A stretch of DNA of 10,997 nucleotides from Enterovibrio sp051650965. GTDB lineage: Bacteria > Pseudomonadota > Gammaproteobacteria > Enterobacterales > Vibrionaceae. The notes below the pieces were generated by a model that saw nothing but the letters and a program-made list of their open reading frames with translations, ran no database searches and was not told the DNA's origin. How positions within the stretch are numbered: position 1 is the first letter of the stretch; each line of letters starts with the position of its first letter. The stretch covers positions 1 through 10,997 of the forward strand of contig JBOFRL010000079.1 of NCBI GenBank assembly GCA_051650965.1. The letters are read 5' to 3'. Positions 1 through 7,202 of this stretch are shown one piece after another. A program made the position numbers and the translations under genes.

Positions 1-7
1 TCAATTT
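1..7 (-). rRNA. 5' end of 16S rRNA (first bases only; gene continues off the left edge)
   Basis: Read on the minus strand, the last seven bases before the left edge are AAATTGA. These are the opening bases of the E. coli-type mature 16S rRNA, which continues AGAGTTTGATC outside the window. They are preceded by a complete rrn leader (promoter, boxA, conserved leader block), which is what makes so short a match believable. Only seven bases are visible, so the call rests on context. Confidence 0.5.
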
Positions 8-123
8 GGTCACTCAGTTCATTGATAATATTTTTGATTATCATTCACGAGCGCCCACACAGATTGCATAGGTCAAATTGTTAAAGAGCGTTGACTTTTC
101 AAGGTGTTACCTCGTTGGTCGAG
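8..123 (-). ncRNA. rrn operon leader (pre-16S 5' external spacer)
   Basis: This is the transcribed leader between the rrn promoter and 16S rRNA. It carries boxA (79-90). Next comes the conserved leader block CAATCTGTGTGGG (minus strand, 54-66), as found after boxA in enterobacterial and Vibrio rrn leaders. Then a small hairpin, TGATAAT/ATTATCA (23-29 with 37-43), sits just upstream of the 16S 5' end. The boxA-to-16S distance of about 70 nt is shorter than in E. coli rrnB as I recall it. Such leaders bind the Nus antitermination complex and contribute to 16S processing and folding; that role is known for the family, not shown here. Confidence 0.8.
79..90 (-). promoter_or_regulatory. boxA rRNA antitermination site
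   Basis: The minus strand reads CGCTCTTTAACA followed by ATTTG. This matches the E. coli rrn boxA TGCTCTTTAACA in 11 of 12 positions. boxA in the nascent RNA is bound by NusB/NusE (S10), which lets RNA polymerase transcribe the untranslated rRNA operon without Rho termination. It lies about 40 nt after the predicted transcription start. Confidence 0.85.
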
Positions 124-129
124 GTGCGC

Positions 130-157
130 ATTTTACGCACTGTGAACATTAAGTCAA
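130..157 (-). promoter_or_regulatory. sigma-70 rrn promoter with GC-rich discriminator
   Basis: On the minus strand, the -35 TTGACT (152-157) is separated by 16 bp from the -10 TAAAAT (130-135). Both the -35 and the 16-bp spacer match E. coli rrn promoters. The -10 is followed directly by GCGCACC, a GC-rich discriminator typical of ppGpp/DksA-controlled stable RNA promoters. An A/T tract at about 172-184 would sit near -50 to -62, the place for an UP element. The predicted start is near 123. Confidence 0.8.
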
Positions 158-377
158 TAGGTGGTTCACACTTTTTTTATTTTTCTCATCTTTCGCATTT
201 TCTAGTGATAACGCTAAAGAGATTTAAAATAACCTATTGATTTAACTGGCAAAATGTCTTTTCAGCACTGCGTCAGTGGAAGCGAATTTTAGGTTTTTTT
301 TTGAAATTGGCAAGGGGTTTTGCCAAAAATTTAGCAAAACCACGTTTGATTGATGATTATTTAATCGCGAATGATGA
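158..377. other. non-coding spacer between rrn promoter and pilin operon
   Basis: No gene is supported here. It holds the A/T-rich upstream part of the rrn promoter (172-184) and two short hairpins: CACTG-CGT-CAGTG (266-278) and TTGGCAA/TTGCCAA (307-313 with 320-326). On the minus strand neither is followed by a T run, so no good intrinsic terminator for the pilin operon is visible. Transcription of the pilin operon may therefore run on towards the rrn operon. Confidence 0.5.
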
Positions 378-842
378 TTATCTAAGCAGATTCATCTTTT
401 TTGATACGGCAAACTGCAAAGTAAGCTTTTGTGACTGCTTGCGGCGATCAATCCAAGCAACATTCACATCGATAAACTTTACAAACGTTTCACCCGTTAC
501 TTTATCGGTAACACTTTTTTTGACAGACATGGTTGTTGTATAGGGAAAATTTGCTTTTGCAGGTAACAGACAAGTTTCAATTATGGAAAAGTCTGCGTTT
601 TTACCATTGCAGCCAGTATTTGTATTCACGGTCTTAAGCACCGCTATTTGATCTTGCGCGACAAGCAGCGCCCTTTGCCACATAACACTATTGGCGCGCT
701 CTATTTCTAAATAGCCATAAAGAGCAAAGGTGCCAAGACAACAGATGATCAGCAATAACAACGCCAGCACGCTTTCAATTAGACTAAATCCACGTGCGGC
801 AAGGCAATAAATGCCTTTACCCTTTGCTCTGCTACATGTCAT
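378..842 (-). CDS. pilV: type IV pilus minor prepilin, PilV/GspI type
   Basis: This 154-residue protein is a type IV prepilin. A 17-residue leader ends in ARG|FSLIES, with Gly before the prepilin peptidase (PilD) cut, Phe at +1 and the conserved Glu at +5. A hydrophobic helix follows (LALLLLIICCLG), then a small soluble domain. The motif GFSLIES and the downstream pattern (Ala-Leu-X-X-Ala-Gln-Asp) fit PilV/GspI minor pilins, which join PilW and PilX in the complex that starts pilus assembly in the inner membrane. It is the last gene of the operon and overlaps the pilX-type gene by 11 bp. The start at 842 has an AAAGG ribosome site (851-855) eight bases upstream. Assignment to PilV among the minor pilins is by size, motif and position. 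Confidence 0.75.
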   Translation of the reverse strand: MTCSRAKGKGIYCLAARGFSLIESVLALLLLIICCLGTFALYGYLEIERANSVMWQRALLVAQDQIAVLKTVNTNTGCNGKNADFSIIETCLLPAKANFPYTTTMSVKKSVTDKVTGETFVKFIDVNVAWIDRRKQSQKLTLQFAVSKKMNLLR

Positions 843-2130
843 ACAAGCTACCTTTATTCATAAAAAAGCCGCCAGTTTGCGTGAGACTACCAAGGTCTGA
901 GTCGTATCCAAGACTTGAATACCACGCTATCATCGAAACGCTCTTTGGCACATCAATCATCAGACTGCCAGTAAAAGCAAAAGAATAGGGAAAAAAGAAC
1001 GGCAAAGAAGAAAAATTGGTGGACGGTAGTAAAGTTACCGCGTTACAAATGAACCAAAGTGGGTTATCGCTTTGAGGATCACAGCCTTTTTTATTCCATC
1101 CCCAACTACTATCAAAATTTGGTTGTCCAGAGGTTGTTAAAAATTGATAAAGGCTCACGTTAAAGACTTTTTTAGGCGGACCGACTTGCACATCTGAACC
1201 GTACTGATTTCCGCCAAAAACCCCATCTTGAATGATCACCAATGCTTTTTTATTAGGATCAGGAAATTCTTCTTCTAAGCCATCTAAAAGGCAGTCACCT
1301 TCCACCCAGATTGCTTTTTTACCCGCATCGATAGCCGCTTTAATGTCTTTACCGCAAGCCTCTATTTTGGCTTTATTTGCAGCACCTGTTCCGGTTACCA
1401 ATACTGTTTCAAATTTGTTTTTGACCTGTTGCCAGTTACTTTTTTCCGTACCGAAAAGCGCCTCAAAAAGCAGCAGATCTTTGTTGTTTACCGTTACATC
1501 ATCTTGAAATTGATCGCTATTCCACCTCACCTTTGAACGATAGTCAGGCGCACAGCTTGGATTAACATTGCTCAGATAGTAAGGACTACCTTGGCTATTG
1601 TGATAAACATTTCCTATCAGACTGATCATATTACAAGTGACATAATAGTTGCCATCGGCGCCTTTAACAGACTCTCCAGGCGCAGCAGTCCAATCACCAC
1701 CAACAGTGCCAAGCTGAAATCGCAGCGCGCCTGATGAGTTAAAACTGGCAATAGGCGCGGCTCGCTGACGCAGCAGCACACCATAACTTAAAATGCCATT
1801 ACTTGCAGATAAGATCCAGTCGCTACTTTTAGGTTGCAACGAAAAAGAGACTTTTGAGGATGGCTTGCAGACTGCAAAGACGCTGCTTGCGCTATTAATG
1901 TCATTGGGATCTGGTTTTAGGAGCAATTGCTCAAAGGTTGCGACAGCGCACTGCAAAGCTGAATGCAACGACGCGCGATCACGCTCTGCTTGTACTTGAT
2001 TTTGTACTCTTTTTACATTGTCGCGGGTCACATTGACGACGGTAAAAGCGAGCAGCGCTGTGAGAGTTACCACGCTTACAACAACCCACAAAACAACCAC
2101 TCCACGCTGTTTAGATCTGAATAGTTTCAT
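832..2130 (-). CDS. pilX: PilX-type minor prepilin, long form (432 aa)
   Basis: A short basic leader (MKLFRSKQRG) is followed by VVVLW and a long Val/Leu/Thr-rich helix, the layout of PilX/GspK-type minor pilins. Position +5 is Trp instead of the usual Glu, a loss known in GspK, the tip subunit of type II secretion pseudopili. At 432 residues it is about twice the usual PilX length. The extra C-terminal region is Gly/Asn/Ser-rich, with WVEGDCLLDG near the middle and ALVIIQDGVFG after it, and I assign it no function. An upstream in-frame ATG at 2154 overlaps the pilW-type gene by 8 bp. The start at 2130 is preferred because AAGGAT (2135-2140) lies five bases before it and it gives a normal short leader. 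PilX with PilV and PilW forms the pilus initiation/tip complex; the name here is by N-terminus and gene order. Confidence 0.65.
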   Translation of the reverse strand: MKLFRSKQRGVVVLWVVVSVVTLTALLAFTVVNVTRDNVKRVQNQVQAERDRASLHSALQCAVATFEQLLLKPDPNDINSASSVFAVCKPSSKVSFSLQPKSSDWILSASNGILSYGVLLRQRAAPIASFNSSGALRFQLGTVGGDWTAAPGESVKGADGNYYVTCNMISLIGNVYHNSQGSPYYLSNVNPSCAPDYRSKVRWNSDQFQDDVTVNNKDLLLFEALFGTEKSNWQQVKNKFETVLVTGTGAANKAKIEACGKDIKAAIDAGKKAIWVEGDCLLDGLEEEFPDPNKKALVIIQDGVFGGNQYGSDVQVGPPKKVFNVSLYQFLTTSGQPNFDSSWGWNKKGCDPQSDNPLWFICNAVTLLPSTNFSSLPFFFPYSFAFTGSLMIDVPKSVSMIAWYSSLGYDSDLGSLTQTGGFFMNKGSLYDM

Positions 2131-2134
2131 AGAT

Positions 2135-2140
2135 ATCCTT
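2135..2140 (-). promoter_or_regulatory. ribosome binding site that sets the pilX-type start
   Basis: The minus strand reads AAGGAT five bases before the ATG at 2130. The alternative upstream ATG at 2154 has no purine-rich site in front of it. This favours the start at 2130 and a 10-residue prepilin leader. Confidence 0.6.
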
Positions 2141-2146
2141 CGCAAA

Positions 2147-2803
2147 TCAGCCATCTATATTGTTAGGTGTAACTGTAAATTGCACAGAGTCCGTTATTGA
2201 AGGAGCGTCAGTCAACGATGCTCTAATAGTAACCACTATTTTTTGTACCTTATTTGCGCCAGATTGGAGCGTGGTACGCTGAAGGCTAAAATCATTGATG
2301 GTCAGTTTGCTATCGACCATGTCTTGCCAATAACCACCGGTACAGCTCCAATTACTTAAAATGTTATAATTTTCGTATATTTCAATGGTTTTAGCGCCAG
2401 ATGCATTTTTTCCTAGACGAAATCCCTTTGCATCATTTGCAGCGACGGCGGTTGGCCCATCTCTTTTGTCAGAATTATATGCAAAGCGGACGCAGCTGCC
2501 TTGCACTGCATTTGAGCTGTCATCTAATAAAATGTTAGAAAGGGCGCCATCTTTACCTTGCAAACGAAATGGATTCGCGCCACTGCAGTTATAACAAAAA
2601 CCAGCACGAGCTAACTCTCGGCTGATCACCGTTGCTAACTGACTAAGTTTGCCATTAAGCCGATCACGCTGTAGCTGCTCGCTACCAAATTGCCCTGTCA
2701 CCATAAAAAAAGAAACTGCACCAATGATGATGAGCGAGCCAACCCCCAGAGTGACCAGCAGCTCTGGAAGAGTGTAACCACATGATTTTATTTTTATTTG
2801 CAT
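2147..2803 (-). CDS. pilW: type IV pilus minor prepilin, PilW/GspJ type
   Basis: This 218-residue prepilin has a nine-residue leader (MQIKIKSCG) and a cut before Tyr: CG|YTLPELLV, with Glu at +5 and Pro at +4. A hydrophobic helix follows (GVGSLIIIGAVSFF). The motif YTLPELLV and the length fit PilW/GspJ minor pilins, which combine with PilV and PilX to prime pilus assembly. The soluble part has several Cys, including CYNC near the first third, that could form disulfides. The reading frame can be extended to a TTG at 2812. The ATG at 2803 is better because AGG lies nine bases before it and the leader is then of normal length. It overlaps fimT by 10 bp, which suggests translational coupling. Confidence 0.75.
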   Translation of the reverse strand: MQIKIKSCGYTLPELLVTLGVGSLIIIGAVSFFMVTGQFGSEQLQRDRLNGKLSQLATVISRELARAGFCYNCSGANPFRLQGKDGALSNILLDDSSNAVQGSCVRFAYNSDKRDGPTAVAANDAKGFRLGKNASGAKTIEIYENYNILSNWSCTGGYWQDMVDSKLTINDFSLQRTTLQSGANKVQKIVVTIRASLTDAPSITDSVQFTVTPNNIDG

Positions 2804-3357
2804 TTTGGCCAACCTGTTATCACCGTGTCACTACATCCTTGCAACCCTTTGTAACGACGTATAAAAATTCCAGAGCCCACTGTATCTGTTTTATTTGCAC
2901 CAAAATAAAGCGAAACATCTTGCGATGGCAGCCCAGTAGCGCCAGAAAAGTAAAATAAACTTCTTGGCGTAGTTGGATTTGGTGATAACAGCTCTATCCC
3001 ATTGAATTTAAAAAAATTGGCTTGGTTGAGATCACTTTTGCTACACAAGGAAGTCGGTTCTGATGAATTTTCGGTGACCACGATGCAATTCCCTATTCCA
3101 TTCGTTTGGGGTAAATAATGAACGTAAAGGGATTTACTTTTTCTTAACGACTCATTTGCGGCCAGATCCAACATTGAAAACAGCTGTACCACCGATGATT
3201 CAACCAACGCATTTGCTTGATTTGCTAAAAATTTAGGAACCGCTACAAAAGAGAGTAGAGCCATCACAAACAAAACAATTGATAGCTCTAGCATGCTAAA
3301 ACCTTTTATTTTTGCGGCATCCGGTTCTATTCTCTTTAAGATTGTCATTTTCCGCAT
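2794..3357 (-). CDS. fimT: type IV prepilin, FimT/GspH type, first gene of the pilin operon
   Basis: A 187-residue prepilin. The leader of 19 residues is long and ends KIKG|FSMLELSIVLFVMALLSFVAVPKFL, with Glu at +5 and a classic class III signal helix. The remainder (about 140 residues) contains four Cys, including CIVV, a Cys in SLC and two near the C-terminus. FimT/GspH pseudopilins occupy the first position in operons of this order. A second ATG at 3348 would shorten the leader to 16 residues and cannot be excluded; neither start has a strong ribosome site. It diverges from pilE across an A/T-rich spacer. FimT is assigned by N-terminus and operon position; family members are poorly conserved beyond the helix. 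Confidence 0.7.
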   Translation of the reverse strand: MRKMTILKRIEPDAAKIKGFSMLELSIVLFVMALLSFVAVPKFLANQANALVESSVVQLFSMLDLAANESLRKSKSLYVHYLPQTNGIGNCIVVTENSSEPTSLCSKSDLNQANFFKFNGIELLSPNPTTPRSLFYFSGATGLPSQDVSLYFGANKTDTVGSGIFIRRYKGLQGCSDTVITGWPKCK

Positions 3358-3396
3358 TCACGTAATAAATCAAATCAGCTCCATATGTTTTAATAT

Positions 3397-3406
3397 ATTA
3401 TATAAT
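3397..3406. promoter_or_regulatory. possible shared -10 palindrome for fimT and pilE
   Basis: The 10-bp palindrome ATTATATAAT gives a perfect TATAAT hexamer on both strands: plus 3401-3406 towards pilE, minus 3402-3397 towards fimT. The spacer is very A/T-rich. No good -35 is seen 17 bp upstream on either strand, and no sigma-54 motif (TGGCAC-N5-TTGC) is visible, so the promoter call is tentative. Confidence 0.3.
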
Positions 3407-3445
3407 CTAGTAGTTAATATTATTTCTTTTAATGGATTGAATAAT

Positions 3446-3877
3446 TTGTTGAAACTTAATAGAAAATTATTTGGACGGGGTTTTTCGTTCATCGAAATAG
3501 TGATTGTTTTGGCGATCATTGGCATTTTGGGCGCGGTTGCGTACCCCAAATATCAGCAGTACTTGTTTAAAGGCGAGCGCTCACAAGCTTTGATCGGACT
3601 TTATCAACTGCAAGTGTGGGTTGAGCAAAAGTTTACCTCCGACCAAGCCTATCCCAGCACGCTAAATTGCAGTAATTGCAAATTATCTAGCCAATATAAT
3701 TATAGTATTACGGTTGTGGGCGAAACTTATACGCTTAAAGCGACGCCAAAAAGCGGTACAACGCCGGCTAACGACACCCGTTGCTACACCTATGTGATTG
3801 ATCAAGACCAAAAACGCTCAAATATCACAGCGACTGGGGAAACCATTGCGGGAAATAGTACATGTTGGTTTCAATGA
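3446..3877 (+). CDS. pilE: type IV pilus minor pilin, PilE type
   Basis: A 143-residue type IVa pilin-like protein. The leader ends LFGRG|FSFIEIVIVLAIIGILGAVAYPKYQQYL, with Gly at -1, Phe at +1 and Glu at +5. This is followed by the alpha-1 helix and KGERSQA, as in PilE-family minor pilins. The C-terminal Cys-X(n)-CW ending (RCYTYV...STCWFQ) is the usual disulfide-bounded D-region pattern. There is no in-frame ATG close to the leader. The frame opens far upstream into the divergent fimT gene, which is not a credible start. TTG at 3446 is chosen because GGA (3434-3436) lies nine bases before it; TTG at 3449 or 3437 is possible. It sits divergent from the fimT operon and is followed by a strong terminator. 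PilE in Pseudomonas is a minor pilin needed for pilus assembly. Confidence 0.75.
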   Translation: MLKLNRKLFGRGFSFIEIVIVLAIIGILGAVAYPKYQQYLFKGERSQALIGLYQLQVWVEQKFTSDQAYPSTLNCSNCKLSSQYNYSITVVGETYTLKATPKSGTTPANDTRCYTYVIDQDQKRSNITATGETIAGNSTCWFQ

Positions 3878-3895
3878 CGAAGCGCGCTAAGCAAA

Positions 3896-3924
3896 AAAAA
3901 GCCGCAAATCTCTTGCGGCTTTTT
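3896..3924. terminator. bidirectional intrinsic terminator between pilE and dnaJ
   Basis: A perfect 12-bp inverted repeat, AAAAAGCCGCAA and TTGCGGCTTTTT, with a five-base loop (ATCTC). It has a T run on the plus side and an A run on the other, so it can stop transcripts from both directions. It lies 18 bp after the pilE stop and 15 bp after the dnaJ stop on the other strand. Confidence 0.9.
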
Positions 3925-3939
3925 CTTATTTATCAATGA

Positions 3940-5076
3940 TCAATGTGTTAGATCATCAATAAATTTTTTCACTCCGGCTAAAAAACCTTGTGATTTTGGC
4001 TTGTGCTTATTTGCCGCACTGCCTTCAAAACTGGCTTCTAACTGACGCAGCAACTCTTTTTGCTTGTTACTTAAGTTGACCGGCGTCTCGGTAACCACTT
4101 TGCAGATCAGATCGCCAACAGCGCCGCCGCGCACAGACTGAATGCCTTTGCCGCGAACACGGAACATACGGCCCGTCTGCGTTTCTGATGGGATCTTCAG
4201 TTTCACCGGACCATCGAGCGTTGGCACTTCAACATCGCCGCCAAGCGCTGCCATGGTAAAGCTAACCGGAACCTCGCAGTACAGATTATTGCCATCGCGA
4301 GTAAAAATGGCGTGCTCGCGCACGTGCATCTGCACATACAAATCGCCAGCTGGCGCGCCTTGCTCGCCGGCTTCACCTTCGCCGCTCAAGCGAATGCGAT
4401 CGCCAGTATCAACGCCTGCAGGGATCTTAACGCTCAGCACCTTGTTAGTCTGCACACGGCCATTGCCGTAGCATTTTTCACAAGGATCTTTGATAATTTT
4501 TCCGCGGCCATGACACGTCGGGCAAGTCTGCTCCACAGCAAAAAATCCTTGCTGCATCCGCACCTTACCGTGGCCATGACAAGTTGCGCAATTTTGTGGG
4601 GAAGTGCCCGCTTTAGCGCCGCTTCCTTTACAACTGTCGCAACAAATGTATGTAGGAACATTGATCTCTTTAGTTACGCCGCGAACGGCTTCTTCAAGTG
4701 ACAGTTCCATATTGTAGCGAAGATCGGCGCCACGCTGAGCGCGAGGTTGCCCACCACGCCGGCCGCCGCCAAATAAATCGCTAAACACATCGCCAAACGC
4801 ATCGCCGAAAATATCGCTAAAGTTCGCGCCACCACCGCCGCCACCGCCATGTTCAAAAGCGGCATGGCCATATTGGTCATACGCTGCTCGCTTTTGTTGG
4901 TCGATAAGCACTTCATAAGCAAGCTTGACCTCTTTAAATTTCTCAGCAGTCGTATCATCGCCCAAATTACGATCGGGGTGATATTTCATGGCAAGGCGTT
5001 TATAAGCCTTTTTTATTTCGCGATCATCTGCATTACGGCTTACGCCAAGTACTTCATAAAAATCACGTTTTGACAT
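3940..5076 (-). CDS. dnaJ: chaperone protein DnaJ (Hsp40)
   Basis: Full-length type I J-protein of 378 residues, matching the usual 375-380. It has the J domain (residues 1-70, HPD at 33-35) and a Gly/Phe-rich linker (about 76-110, with seven Gly in a row and repeated Asp-Ile-Phe/Asp-Val-Phe units). The zinc region follows, with four CXXCXGXG repeats starting at residues 146, 163, 185 and 199. The C-terminal substrate-binding domain completes it. DnaJ delivers unfolded proteins to DnaK and stimulates its ATPase in the cytoplasm. It lies 173 bp downstream of dnaK on the same strand, with a terminator-like hairpin between them. No sigma-32 promoter of its own is visible in that gap, so it is probably expressed by read-through from dnaK. 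The ribosome site before ATG is weak. Confidence 0.97.
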   Translation of the reverse strand: MSKRDFYEVLGVSRNADDREIKKAYKRLAMKYHPDRNLGDDTTAEKFKEVKLAYEVLIDQQKRAAYDQYGHAAFEHGGGGGGGANFSDIFGDAFGDVFSDLFGGGRRGGQPRAQRGADLRYNMELSLEEAVRGVTKEINVPTYICCDSCKGSGAKAGTSPQNCATCHGHGKVRMQQGFFAVEQTCPTCHGRGKIIKDPCEKCYGNGRVQTNKVLSVKIPAGVDTGDRIRLSGEGEAGEQGAPAGDLYVQMHVREHAIFTRDGNNLYCEVPVSFTMAALGGDVEVPTLDGPVKLKIPSETQTGRMFRVRGKGIQSVRGGAVGDLICKVVTETPVNLSNKQKELLRQLEASFEGSAANKHKPKSQGFLAGVKKFIDDLTH

Positions 5077-5120
5077 ATTCGACTCAACACTGGTTTAACA
5101 AGCACAGTATGCCTGATCAT

Positions 5121-5157
5121 AAAAATGGCGGGCGAAGGAATAATCGCCCACGCCCGC
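5121..5157 (-). terminator. terminator-like hairpin between dnaK and dnaJ
   Basis: On the minus strand, GCGGGCG (5151-5157) can pair with CGCCCGC (5128-5134), and C-ATTTTTA follows. A competing inner hairpin, GGGCGA/TCGCCC (5144-5149 with 5130-5135), uses the same downstream arm with a tighter eight-base loop. The U run is only five long and offset by two bases, so this looks like a leaky terminator or an RNA-stability element lowering dnaJ relative to dnaK. That function is inferred. Confidence 0.5.
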
Positions 5158-5249
5158 ACTCACAATGATCTATCTGCACAGCAGAAAGCAGACGTCCCCT
5201 TGCATACCTTTACCATCACATCGCCATGCAGCGAAATGATGGCTCAAGA

Positions 5250-7157
5250 TTATTTTTTAGGATCTTTAACTTCTTCAAACTCAGCGTCGACAACGTTGTC
5301 ATCGTGTGCATGTTGTCCAGATTGCTCAGCGCCCGCTTGATGCTGCTTAGAAATGAGCTCCATCAAAGGCTTAGAAACAGCGATCAACTCTTGAACTTTC
5401 GCTTCAATCGCGTCTTTGTCTTCGCCCTTGCTCTTTTCTTCTAACTCTTTGATCACGTTTTCAATTTCACGTTTTTGATCAGCAGTTAGCGCATCACCTG
5501 CTTCAGCAAGCTGCTTACGCGTGCCGTGTACTAGCTGATCAGCTTGGTTACGTGCCGCGATCAGAGCTTCAAAGCGCTTGTCCGCTTCTTTGTTTGCTTC
5601 AGCTTCTTGCACCATTTTTTCAATTTCAGCATCGCTTAAGCCGCCAGACGCTTGAATGGTGATTTTTTGCTCTTTGCCAGTATTTTTGTCCTTCGCAGAA
5701 ACATTCAAAATACCGTCCGCATCCAAGTCGAAAATAACTTCGATTTGTGGCATGCCGCGTGGCGCAGGGTTGATCCCTTCCAAATTAAATTGGCCAAGCG
5801 ACTTGTTGTAGTGCGCTTGCTTACGCTCACCTTGCAGCACGTGAATAGTCACAGCGCTTTGGTTATCTTCCGCAGTTGAGAAAGTTTGGCTTGCTTTAGT
5901 TGGGATAGTAGTGTTTTTCTCGATGAGTTTCGTCATCACACCGCCCATGGTCTCAATGCCCAAAGAAAGCGGAGTCACATCAAGCAGCAACACGTCGGTT
6001 ACGTCACCAGCCAGCACGCCGCCTTGCACCGCAGCGCCAACAGCAACCGCTTCGTCAGGGTTAACGTCTTTACGCGCTTCTTTGCCAAAGAATTCTGCAA
6101 CTTTCTTTTGCACCATTGGCATACGCGTTTGGCCACCGACCAAAATCACGTCGTTGATGTCACTTACTGACAAGTTCGCGTCTTTTAGTGCCACTTTTAG
6201 CGGCTCAAGTGAACGCTGCACAAGATCTTCAACCAATGCTTCAAGTTTGGCGCGCGTTACTTTGATATTCATGTGCTTAGGACCTGACGCGTCTGCCGTG
6301 ATGTATGGCAGGTTGACATCAGTTTGCTGCGCAGAAGAAAGCTCAATTTTCGCTTTTTCAGCTGCTTCTTTAAGACGTTGCATCGCAAGCGGGTCTTTGC
6401 GCAGATCCATGCCTTGGTCTTTTTTGAACTCATCGGCTAAGTAGTTGATCAAACGGTTGTCGAAGTCTTCACCGCCTAGGTGGGTGTCGCCGTTTGTCGC
6501 CAACACTTCAAACGTTTTTTCGCCTTCTACATCATCGATTTCGATGATTGAGATATCAAACGTACCGCCGCCCAAGTCGTATACTGCGATAGTGCGATCG
6601 CCGCCTTCTTTATCAAGGCCATACGCCAACGCCGCTGCGGTTGGCTCGTTGATGATACGCTTAACTTCAAGACCTGCGATACGGCCAGCGTCTTTTGTTG
6701 CTTGGCGCTGTGCGTCGTTAAAGTAAGCTGGAACGGTAATTACCGCTGCAGTTACCGCTTCGCCCAAAAAATCTTCGGCAGTTTTTTTCATTTTTTTCAA
6801 AACTTCTGCAGAGATCTGTGGCGCAGCCATTTTTTGGCCGTTCACTTCAACCCATGCATCGCCATTGTCCGCTTTGATGATTTTGTATGGCATGATTTCG
6901 ATGTCACGCTGCACTTCTTCATCTTCAAAACGGCGACCGATCAAACGCTTAATAGCAAACAAGGTGTTTTCAGGGTTTGTCACAGCTTGACGCTTGGCGG
7001 GGATCCCAACCAAGGTTTCGCCATCTTGGGTGTAAGCAATGATAGATGGCGTGGTACGATCGCCTTCCATGTTTTCAATAACGCGTGCTTTTCCACCGTC
7101 AAGTACTGCAACACACGAGTTAGTCGTACCCAAATCAATACCAATGATCTTGCCCAT
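5250..7157 (-). CDS. dnaK: chaperone protein DnaK (Hsp70)
   Basis: This 635-residue Hsp70 is very close to E. coli length. Its ATPase domain starts MGKIIGIDLGTTNS. It has the catalytic Lys70 (FAIK70) and Thr199 (DLGGGT199F), EPTAAALAYG at 171-180, and VILVGGQTRMP near 338-347. The hydrophobic interdomain linker (VLLLDVTP, about 389-396) joins the beta-sandwich substrate domain, then the helical lid. The C-terminus EEVKDPKK keeps the EEVKD motif. Working with DnaJ and GrpE it folds and rescues cytoplasmic proteins and restrains sigma-32. The reading frame extends to an upstream ATG at 7229, but that part covers the sigma-32 promoter. The ATG at 7157 has GGAG eight bases upstream and gives the canonical N-terminus. 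It is served by its own sigma-32 promoter and perhaps by read-through from grpE. Confidence 0.98.
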   Translation of the reverse strand: MGKIIGIDLGTTNSCVAVLDGGKARVIENMEGDRTTPSIIAYTQDGETLVGIPAKRQAVTNPENTLFAIKRLIGRRFEDEEVQRDIEIMPYKIIKADNGDAWVEVNGQKMAAPQISAEVLKKMKKTAEDFLGEAVTAAVITVPAYFNDAQRQATKDAGRIAGLEVKRIINEPTAAALAYGLDKEGGDRTIAVYDLGGGTFDISIIEIDDVEGEKTFEVLATNGDTHLGGEDFDNRLINYLADEFKKDQGMDLRKDPLAMQRLKEAAEKAKIELSSAQQTDVNLPYITADASGPKHMNIKVTRAKLEALVEDLVQRSLEPLKVALKDANLSVSDINDVILVGGQTRMPMVQKKVAEFFGKEARKDVNPDEAVAVGAAVQGGVLAGDVTDVLLLDVTPLSLGIETMGGVMTKLIEKNTTIPTKASQTFSTAEDNQSAVTIHVLQGERKQAHYNKSLGQFNLEGINPAPRGMPQIEVIFDLDADGILNVSAKDKNTGKEQKITIQASGGLSDAEIEKMVQEAEANKEADKRFEALIAARNQADQLVHGTRKQLAEAGDALTADQKREIENVIKELEEKSKGEDKDAIEAKVQELIAVSKPLMELISKQHQAGAEQSGQHAHDDNVVDAEFEEVKDPKK

Positions 7158-7202
7158 TTGGCTTTCTCCACAAATTATTCTGTTATAAGTCAACTCCCCA
7201 CT

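Noticed and set aside
307..326. Hairpin TTGGCAA/TTGCCAA as a terminator of the pilin operon
   Set aside because: On the minus strand it is not followed by a T run, so it does not qualify as an intrinsic terminator.
301..543. Plus-strand open frame of 80 codons
   Set aside because: Antisense to the pilV-type gene over most of its length, TTG start with no ribosome site, no family features.
3293..3445. pilE frame extended upstream into the fimT gene
   Set aside because: It would give an absurdly long prepilin leader overlapping fimT on the other strand. TTG at 3446 gives a normal leader.
5911..6444. Long plus-strand open frame of 177 codons
   Set aside because: It is the antisense shadow of dnaK; long antisense frames are common opposite highly biased genes, and no domain is visible.
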